Positions 1 to 5,335 of a DNA stretch of 5,335 nt are shown here, piece by piece (within the stretch, counting starts at the first letter, position 1; each line of letters begins with the position of its first letter). The notes beneath the pieces were generated by a model. That model saw only the letters and a list, made by a program, of their open reading frames with translations, was not told the DNA's origin and did not search any database. The stretch is from Desulfobacteraceae bacterium (lineage in GTDB: Bacteria > Desulfobacterota > Desulfobacteria > Desulfobacterales > Desulfosalsimonadaceae), in assembly GCA_007131845.1 (NCBI GenBank), contig SLPT01000066.1, positions 1 to 5,335 on the forward strand, written 5' to 3'. The translations under genes and the position numbers were made by a program.

Positions 1-1
1 T

Positions 2-268
2 CACGCGGAAAAGGTTCCAAAGGCCGACAAGTTGCGCAAACTTGAGGTCGACCTGGGCGACCACACACGGACCGTCGTTGCCGGCATTGCCAAATTTTAC
101 AAGCCGGAGGAGCTTGTCGGAAAATCCGTCGTGATGCTGGCAAACCTCAAACCAGCCAAACTTATGGGCGTCGAATCGAAGGGGATGCTTCTTGCCGCTG
201 TTGAAAAATCCGCATGCTCCGTTGCCGTACTCGACCGCGACATGCCCCCCGGCACGCCCCTGAAATAA
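2..268 (+). CDS. metG: Methionyl-tRNA synthetase, C-terminal tRNA-binding domain (5'-truncated by window edge)
   Basis: The gene is open from the left edge (first full codon at base 2) and stops with TAA at 266-268, giving 89 visible residues. The visible part is a Trbp111/EMAP-type OB-fold, the appended domain that helps methionyl-tRNA synthetase dimerise and hold tRNA. The signs are the opening HAEKVPKADKL (family pattern xHPNADKLxxLxVDLG), then VVAGIAKFY, the strand VVMLANLKPAKLMGVESKGM, a late LAA, and a closing PGTPLK. The TTG at 32-34 is an internal Leu codon, because the domain clearly begins upstream of it. The catalytic Rossmann domain with HIGH and KMSKS motifs would lie outside the window. 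A free-standing Trbp111 or CsaA-like protein shares this fold and cannot be fully excluded. The closing residues match MetG better, since the domain ends the protein exactly there. The next gene starts 55 bases downstream on the same strand, so co-transcription is possible. Confidence 0.82.
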   Translation, partial: HAEKVPKADKLRKLEVDLGDHTRTVVAGIAKFYKPEELVGKSVVMLANLKPAKLMGVESKGMLLAAVEKSACSVAVLDRDMPPGTPLK

Positions 269-323
269 GCAGGCAGGGAGCTGTAATTCGAAACACACCC
301 AGTCCAATCGGCTCAGATGGTTC

Positions 324-1694
324 ATGTTCAAAAAAAAACGAAAGACAAATCTTCGCGGAATCCGGCCCCTTTCAGCGCCGGGTTCCCAGTGGCGCGGCTA
401 CCAGCAGCGAATACAGCTCCATGACGAAAAGCGGCAGGCCCGGCGCCGCATCGCCTACTATTTTATCTCACTGCTGATTCTTGCGGCATGCATCGAAGGG
501 GGCTTTTACATCCTGAAAAAGCGTCTTCCGTCCTATACGGATATGCCGGTTTCCCTGTATCCACCGGATGTCGACCCCATCGACACAGACGGTCTCCGAG
601 CGCTTCTGGAGCCCGGCATACTGTACAACCCCACCGGCTCTGAAATCGAATTTCTTTCCGGGCAGCACAAATACCAATTGTATACGGGCATCGATACGGA
701 TCTCCAGAAGGCCGTGCTTAGATCTTTCGATACACGGCATGCCAACCGCATCGGCATTGTTGCAATGGATCCAGGAACCGGGCGGGTGCTGGCCATGGCA
801 TCCCACGATGCCGACGACCCGGACCGAAACGCCTGTTTTGCAGCAGACCTGCCGGCGGCCAGCATCTACAAGATTGTCACCGCCGCAGCCGCCATAGAGA
901 AAACAGAGTTAGACTACGGCAGCAACATCCCCTTTAACGGGGGGAAATTCACGCTCTACAGAAACCAACTGACCGACCAGATACACCAGTACACCAACTA
1001 CACGACCCTCAAGGCGGCCTTTGCAGAGTCGATCAACCCGGTGTTCGGAAAACTCGGAAAAAATGAACTGGGAAAAAGTTTGCTGGAAGAATATGGTCAT
1101 GCTTATCTTTTTGGTCGTGGAACCGATTTTGACCTGGCCGTTCAGCAAAGCGTACTGGAGATCTCCAACACCCCGTATCATTGGGCGGAAATCGCCTCGG
1201 GCTTCAACCGGGAGACCACCGTTTCCCCGCTGCATGCGGCCATGATCGCCGCATCCATCGTAAACGACGGCGAAATGATGCGGCCGTGGGTCGTCCGTGC
1301 GGCAGCCAGGGACAACCAAACCATCTACCGGTATCAACCGGAGGTGCTTTCCCGGACGGTGAGGCCCGAAACGGCTAAAACCATGCGGATGCTCATGGAA
1401 GCGACCATCCGCGAAGGAACTGCAAGAAACCAGTTCAGACGCACCGGATCCGATCCGGTGCTCTCAAGGCTTGAGATGGGCGGCAAAACCGGCTCCATCA
1501 ACAATAACCGGCGCCAAATCCGCTACGACTGGTTCACCGGGTACGCAACAGACCCCGGGGGTTCCGGTGACATCGCGATCGGTGTGATCGTGGCGCACAA
1601 GGAATATATCGGAAAACGCGCAGCCGCTTACTTCCAGGACGCGGTAAAACACTATTTCAAGGGACGGATCGGAGACGACGGGCAGGAAGGCTGA
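324..1694 (+). CDS. Membrane-anchored penicillin-binding protein, transpeptidase domain (class B-like, short N-terminal region)
   Basis: This is a predicted D,D-transpeptidase of 456 residues that would cross-link peptidoglycan stem peptides in the periplasm. A basic cytoplasmic tail (residues 1-42, KKKRK near the start, RRR at 40-42) precedes one membrane segment at about 43-64. Before the active site come a GIDTDLQ-like stretch and a MDPGTGRVLAMAS strand, both typical of the FtsI/MrdA transpeptidase fold. The three penicillin-binding motifs are present in order: SIYK with nucleophile Ser180 and Lys183, SIN at 236-238, and KTGS at 388-391. Only about 115 residues separate the membrane segment from SIYK, and I recognise neither a class B dimerisation (pedestal) domain nor a glycosyltransferase domain. 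ATG 324 is chosen because no in-frame start lies upstream back to the metG stop, and the next in-frame ATG (residue 74) would remove the membrane anchor. Its ribosome binding site is weak (AGATGG just upstream). A beta-lactam-sensor or class D beta-lactamase relative is less likely given the KTGS spacing and the anchor. Confidence 0.87.
   Translation: MFKKKRKTNLRGIRPLSAPGSQWRGYQQRIQLHDEKRQARRRIAYYFISLLILAACIEGGFYILKKRLPSYTDMPVSLYPPDVDPIDTDGLRALLEPGILYNPTGSEIEFLSGQHKYQLYTGIDTDLQKAVLRSFDTRHANRIGIVAMDPGTGRVLAMASHDADDPDRNACFAADLPAASIYKIVTAAAAIEKTELDYGSNIPFNGGKFTLYRNQLTDQIHQYTNYTTLKAAFAESINPVFGKLGKNELGKSLLEEYGHAYLFGRGTDFDLAVQQSVLEISNTPYHWAEIASGFNRETTVSPLHAAMIAASIVNDGEMMRPWVVRAAARDNQTIYRYQPEVLSRTVRPETAKTMRMLMEATIREGTARNQFRRTGSDPVLSRLEMGGKTGSINNNRRQIRYDWFTGYATDPGGSGDIAIGVIVAHKEYIGKRAAAYFQDAVKHYFKGRIGDDGQEG
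1441..1461. repeat. 21-base perfect palindrome inside the penicillin-binding protein gene
   Basis: A 10-base arm GCACCGGATC (1441-1450) is followed by one central C (1451) and the exact reverse complement GATCCGGTGC (1452-1461). The flanking bases do not pair. It lies in coding sequence for residues about 373-380 (RTGSDPVL), a surface-loop-like stretch just before the KTGS motif. It may be chance within GC-rich codons or a protein-binding site; no second copy was noticed in the window. Confidence 0.6.
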
Positions 1695-1700
1695 CGTCAG
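1691..1700. repeat. 10-base palindrome CTGACGTCAG across the penicillin-binding protein stop codon
   Basis: CTGAC/GTCAG is a perfect inverted repeat with no spacer and contains the TGA stop at 1692-1694. It is too short, and lacks a following T-run, to be called a terminator. It could be an operator half-site arrangement for the downstream gene, but the sequence gives no further support. Confidence 0.3.
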
Positions 1701-1793
1701 ATCACGACGTTTACGAGGGCATCAAAATTTGAGACTGACACAAAAAACTGGTGAAAAAGAAGGTTTTCGTTCAGTCACTAAGCAAGGAACACA

Positions 1794-1799
1794 AAAGGA
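1794..1799 (+). promoter_or_regulatory. Ribosome binding site of the GlmS-like gene
   Basis: AAAGGA ends six bases before ATG 1806, which is good Shine-Dalgarno spacing. This decides the start of the large downstream gene. It places translation initiation 55 codons before the predicted catalytic cysteine, so the leader appears to be genuinely translated rather than an artefact of choosing the first ATG. Confidence 0.7.
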
Positions 1800-1805
1800 C
1801 ACAAT

Positions 1806-1970
1806 ATGATTCCGGCACAACGGCTCCATTTTTTTTATTTAAGACTGGCAAGGATCGTTGCCAAAACCAACCTTCTCCTGCGTTCAATCCGCATATGCAT
1901 CGGCCGGCAACCCGCAGGCCTCTCCGGCGCCGCCGTTATTCTTTTTCCGTACGATCCCTTTCGCCTCTCA
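1806..1970 (+). other. Predicted removable leader (propeptide) of the GlmS-like protein
   Basis: These 55 codons precede the Cys of the CGxxG motif. The leader has seven Arg and one Lys against a single Asp, is rich in Leu, Ile and Phe, and ends PYDPFRLS directly before Cys56. Class II (Ntn) amidotransferases need a free N-terminal Cys. GlmS usually gets it by removing Met1, while some PurF enzymes and the glutamate synthase large subunit cleave a propeptide. The codon before Cys56 is TCA, so Met removal cannot expose it here. I infer cleavage between Ser55 and Cys56. A run of eight T at 1829-1836 is a possible sequencing-indel site in the leader. Confidence 0.55.
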
Positions 1971-4900
1971 TGCGGCTTTACCGGCCTGATCGCCTTTAAC
2001 AGCCCGGCTCACCGGAACCACCATCCGGATTCTGCGCCCGATCATCAGCCCGGAAATCAGCCGGATCATCCGCCTGCTGATCCCATCGACACGCGACGGA
2101 TGGGCAGCCGCCTGGACGCCATTAGCCAAAACGGTTTTTCCGCATGCGCGGAACGCTCACTATCGGACTTTTTTGATAATTACCTGGGCGGTGAACAAAA
2201 CGTATCCGACCAGTATGAAGCAATCCGGGCCTTGCGGCAAAACGATCAGTTCGCGCAAATATGCACGAATCCGACCCTTTCCGCCGGGCTTTCCGCCGTG
2301 TCGGAGAGGCTTTCAGCTATCATCGCGGAAGAATCGGCTCATCTGTCGAAACAGATGGGCGTGCTCTCCACAGACCGTTTCGATGCCATGTCTACCCGGA
2401 TCGAAAAACTAAAAGACGCCCGGTGGTGCCTGGACAAAGAAATCCTGGACAACTCGGGCCGCGTCATTGCACTGGCAGGCGGCAAAAAGGATGAATACGA
2501 ACTCAGTGCGCTTTCCGCCGCCCGGCAGATCAACGCGGTGCTCAACAGCATCGACCGCCTGGAGGTACGCGGCCGCGACTCAGCCGGCATATCCCTGATG
2601 TTCATCCTTGACGACGGAGAATACGCGGCCCTGATCGACGAAATCAATTCTTCCGGGCACTACGAACAGTTCACCGAACGGACGAACCAGGATGTTTTGG
2701 GCAACCTCGGTATCAGCGTCAACAGGAACAACGGCAACGCCACAGTGGCCATGACCTACAAGGTGGCCGCCGAAATCGGCTCTTTGGGGGACAACATCCG
2801 GTTTATCCGGGAGCAGATTGAAACCGATCCCGTCTTCTCCGCCATCATATCGCGGCCACGCTCTTTTTTCACGGTTTCCGCACACACCCGCTGGGCATCG
2901 GTTGGGGCCATCAACGAGCCCAACTGCCACCCGGTGGACAACCGGACCATGACGTCGACTCATTTCCCGTCCGGCATCATCCACGTGTGCCTGAACGGGG
3001 ATATCGACAACTACCAGGAACTGAAAGTCGCCCACGAAAAGCGCGGAACCCGGTTTTTCGAGGAGATTACCTGCGATACCAAGATCATACCGGTCCATAT
3101 CGATTACTACCACCGGCAGGGGCACGACATGGAAACCGCCTTTCGCCTCGCGGTAAACGATTTCGAAGGTTCTCATGCCATTTCCATGCACACGGACCTG
3201 GCTCCCGGCAAATTTTTTCTTGCTCTTAAAGGCTCCGGCCAGGCGATCTTTGTGGGCCTTTCGCCCGACCATTACATCCCCACTTCCGAGGTGTACGGCT
3301 TCGTGGAAGAGACATCCGAGTTTCTCAAGATGGACGGGGAAGCTGTCAGCGGCAAATCCGGCAGCGCTATAAACGGGCAGATTTTCGTCATCGATCAATC
3401 CGGCAAGGGCGGTACGGACGGCATCCGGGGGATGTTCTACAGCGGTGAGGAGATTGCCATCACCGACAAGGATATTCGGAGTACCCAACTGGTCTCCCGG
3501 GATATCGACCGGCAGGACTTCAACCACTATTTTCTCAAAGAAATCTCCGAGGCCCCGGGCTCGGTGCGAAAGACCCTTGCCAATCGCTGGAAGATCACCG
3601 ACGACGATAACGGCCGTCACTACCGGATTCACCTGGACGAAACCAATGTACCGGAGAGGGTGCAAAATGCCCTGAGCAAAGCGCGCATCCGGCGCATCAT
3701 CTTCATCGGCCAGGGAACCGCCGGCGTGGCCGCACTGGTATGCGCAAACCAGATGCATTACTACCTGAAGGACACGGACATCCGGTCCGAGGCCATGAAA
3801 TCGTCGGAATTATCCGGATTCATGATCTCAGATGGCGGCAGCGAAAGCATGGACGATACGCTATTGGTTCCCATCAGCCAGTCCGGAACCACCACGGACA
3901 CCAACCGGGCGGTGGACATGGTCCGGAAAAAGGGAGGAAAGGTCATCTGCATCGTCAACCGCCGGGACTCGGATCTGACATTCAAAAGCGACGGGGTCAT
4001 CTATACCAGCTCCGGCAGGGATATCGAAATGTCGGTGGCTTCCACGAAAGCCTTCTATTCCCAGATTATCGCCGGGGCTATCCTGGGCCTCTGGGTGGCC
4101 GATGCAACAGGAAAACAGGGGCGCGGATTCATCTCCAATGAAATCCAGGAGATGATTGCCATGCCCGACAAAATGGAAAAAGTCCTTTCCATGACCGAAA
4201 GTATCCGGGCCTCCGCCCGGCGACTAGCCCTGCTCAGAACGTACTGGGCGGCGGTGGGAAGCGGACCCAACAAGGCCGCGGCCGACGAAATCCGGATCAA
4301 GCTGAGTGAACTTTGCTACAAAACGATTTCATCGGATTACGTGGAGGACAAGAAGCATATCGATCTGTCCAGCGAGCCGCTGATCATCATCTGCGCGGCC
4401 GGCACCCGCCGCAGCGTCCTGGGAGATATCGTCAAGGATACGGCCATCTTCAAATCCCACAAGGCGCTTCCCGTGGTCATCTGCGACGAGCACGAGGACC
4501 GGTTTACCCCGTATGCCGAAGACGTCTTTCACGTTCCGGCCGCAAGCGAACATTTCGCCCCCATCCTGAACACCCTGGTGGGACACATCTGGGGATATTA
4601 CGCCGCACTGACCATCAACGAAGGCTCCCGTTTCCTCTACGACTTCCGGGAGGATATCCAGGCACTGATCCAGCACTATACGGAGGAAAAACTCGATGTT
4701 TTCGAAATCGCGCTGGAAGAAAGCTTCCGGGAGAAGATCCTTCGCTTTTACCGGGACTTCCGGAAAATGCAGGCGGAAAACCGGCTGCCCGGCACCATGG
4801 GAATCCACCGGGCCACCAACCTGGTGCTTTTGCTTAAATACCTCTCCGGCCGGCTTCCGGTGAACGACTTTGAGTTCGATTTCGGGGTGAAGGGTACCGC

Positions 4901-5335
4901 CCGGAACATGTTTTCATTGTTTTTCGAGGCCTTAGGCGATGCGATCAATGTCATGGCGCGGCCCGTGGATGCCATCAAGCACCAGGCCAAAACCGTCACT
5001 GTGGGAACCAGCCGCATCGAGGAAAAAGCCGAGGGTCTGCTTTTCGAGGTGCTGGCGGAAAAGGGATTCGGCATCGACCAGCTCAGCATCACCAACGTGA
5101 TGGTTCTGCGCAACCTTCAGAAGGTGATTTCCGAAATCCGCGGTTCGACCCTCTACCAGGTTTCCGGGGTGAACCTTCTGGGAGAGCCCACGGACAACAC
5201 CACCATCCAGGTCGTCGAGAAGACGGGTACGTCCGCGGCCATCGCCTCGAGGAACGAAAGCGACCAGAGCCTCAAAGGCTCCAAGCGGATCATCGTCCGC
5301 CAGGGAAACGTATTTGTTGGAAAAGGCAGAAAGGA
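1806..5335 (+). CDS. Giant GlmS-like protein: class II glutamine amidotransferase plus two SIS domains with large insertions (3'-truncated by window edge)
   Basis: The frame is open for 1176 codons from ATG 1806 to the right edge, with no stop reached. By family, GlmS moves ammonia from glutamine to fructose-6-phosphate and isomerises it to glucosamine-6-phosphate, the entry to UDP-GlcNAc. Seen here in order are a basic leader (1-55); CGFTGLIAF with the likely nucleophile Cys56; an H/P/D-rich spacer (66-95); a helical insertion (about 97-245); RGRDSAG (255-261); HTRW with Arg362; NG at 397-398; and Asp424. Then come a linker with a YFLKEISEAP element, and SIS1 (about 625-775) with GQGTAG (635-640), SQSGTTTDT (691-699) and VASTKAF (744-750). 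SIS2 (about 812-945) has Lys832, Glu835 and His851, spaced exactly as E. coli Lys485, Glu488 and His504. An insertion follows, then AKTVTVGTS with Lys1062, matching the tail Lys603, and an unrecognised extension. E. coli GlmS has about 608 residues, so this is likely a divergent paralogue whose sugar substrate is unproven. Two SIS positions differ: GlmS His77 is Val366, and Ser303 is Ala639. Confidence 0.88.
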   Translation, partial: MIPAQRLHFFYLRLARIVAKTNLLLRSIRICIGRQPAGLSGAAVILFPYDPFRLSCGFTGLIAFNSPAHRNHHPDSAPDHQPGNQPDHPPADPIDTRRMGSRLDAISQNGFSACAERSLSDFFDNYLGGEQNVSDQYEAIRALRQNDQFAQICTNPTLSAGLSAVSERLSAIIAEESAHLSKQMGVLSTDRFDAMSTRIEKLKDARWCLDKEILDNSGRVIALAGGKKDEYELSALSAARQINAVLNSIDRLEVRGRDSAGISLMFILDDGEYAALIDEINSSGHYEQFTERTNQDVLGNLGISVNRNNGNATVAMTYKVAAEIGSLGDNIRFIREQIETDPVFSAIISRPRSFFTVSAHTRWASVGAINEPNCHPVDNRTMTSTHFPSGIIHVCLNGDIDNYQELKVAHEKRGTRFFEEITCDTKIIPVHIDYYHRQGHDMETAFRLAVNDFEGSHAISMHTDLAPGKFFLALKGSGQAIFVGLSPDHYIPTSEVYGFVEETSEFLKMDGEAVSGKSGSAINGQIFVIDQSGKGGTDGIRGMFYSGEEIAITDKDIRSTQLVSRDIDRQDFNHYFLKEISEAPGSVRKTLANRWKITDDDNGRHYRIHLDETNVPERVQNALSKARIRRIIFIGQGTAGVAALVCANQMHYYLKDTDIRSEAMKSSELSGFMISDGGSESMDDTLLVPISQSGTTTDTNRAVDMVRKKGGKVICIVNRRDSDLTFKSDGVIYTSSGRDIEMSVASTKAFYSQIIAGAILGLWVADATGKQGRGFISNEIQEMIAMPDKMEKVLSMTESIRASARRLALLRTYWAAVGSGPNKAAADEIRIKLSELCYKTISSDYVEDKKHIDLSSEPLIIICAAGTRRSVLGDIVKDTAIFKSHKALPVVICDEHEDRFTPYAEDVFHVPAASEHFAPILNTLVGHIWGYYAALTINEGSRFLYDFREDIQALIQHYTEEKLDVFEIALEESFREKILRFYRDFRKMQAENRLPGTMGIHRATNLVLLLKYLSGRLPVNDFEFDFGVKGTARNMFSLFFEALGDAINVMARPVDAIKHQAKTVTVGTSRIEEKAEGLLFEVLAEKGFGIDQLSITNVMVLRNLQKVISEIRGSTLYQVSGVNLLGEPTDNTTIQVVEKTGTSAAIASRNESDQSLKGSKRIIVRQGNVFVGKGRK

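Noticed and set aside
214..477. 87-residue + strand frame bridging metG and the penicillin-binding protein gene
   Set aside because: It overlaps the ends of both real genes in a different frame and shows no domain.
1695..1805. Possible promoter or terminator between the penicillin-binding protein and GlmS-like genes
   Set aside because: TTGAGA near 1729 has no convincing -10 partner at proper spacing, and no stem followed by a T-run is seen. Only the ribosome binding site is supportable.
1751..1999. 82-residue + strand frame starting GTG in the gap before the GlmS-like gene
   Set aside because: It has no ribosome binding site, overlaps the leader and start of the GlmS-like gene in another frame, and its composition looks random. 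The AAAGGA site points to ATG 1806 instead.
2138..2153. Short inverted repeat TTCCGC/GCGGAA around ATGC
   Set aside because: A six-base stem inside coding sequence is expected by chance at this base composition.
2337..2360. Hairpin with arms GCTCATCTGT and ACAGATGGGC around a CGAA loop
   Set aside because: It has a ten-pair stem including one G-T pair, but lies mid-gene in the helical insertion with no T-run or regulatory context. It is probably incidental.
2580..3758. Long minus-strand open frame of 392 codons opposite the GlmS-like gene
   Set aside because: It is a shadow of GC-rich codon use on the + strand. The + frame there carries RGRDSAG, HTRW, NG and the SIS linker motifs, whereas the minus-strand translation has no recognisable domain.

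Overview
The window looks like a chromosomal stretch of a GC-rich Gram-negative bacterium. All three recognisable genes read left to right on the + strand. The large glucosamine-6-phosphate-synthase-like protein and its neighbours recall Desulfobacterota (sulfate-reducing 'deltaproteobacteria'), but that placement is an inference from family memory and no search was run. I see no mobile element, CRISPR array, tRNA or rRNA gene.

Layout. Bases 2-268 are the 3' end of a methionyl-tRNA synthetase gene (metG), namely its C-terminal tRNA-binding OB-fold. After 55 non-coding bases comes a 456-residue membrane-anchored penicillin-binding protein (324-1694) with all three transpeptidase motifs and an unusually short region before the catalytic domain. 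A 111-base gap (1695-1805) holds a short palindrome at the stop codon and a good ribosome binding site, but no convincing terminator or promoter. From 1806 to the right edge runs one very long open gene (1176 codons visible, no stop reached). It encodes an enlarged, rearranged relative of GlmS (glutamine--fructose-6-phosphate aminotransferase).

The GlmS-like protein is the most interesting item. The key catalytic residues of both halves can be matched to E. coli GlmS: the nucleophile Cys, the HTRW Arg, the NG and D of the glutaminase site, the SQSG phosphate loop, K/E/H of the isomerase site, and the C-tail Lys. They are spread over more than 1000 residues instead of about 608. The nucleophile Cys sits at residue 56 behind a basic leader, so activity by the usual Ntn mechanism would need removal of that leader. 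There is a His/Pro/Asp-rich spacer, a largely helical insertion of about 170 residues inside the glutaminase fold, a roughly 100-residue insertion between the second SIS domain and the lysine tail, and a further C-terminal extension.

The penicillin-binding protein cross-links peptidoglycan, and a GlmS-type enzyme would make its amino-sugar precursor. Their adjacency fits a cell-envelope theme, but two genes side by side are weak evidence for a shared pathway.
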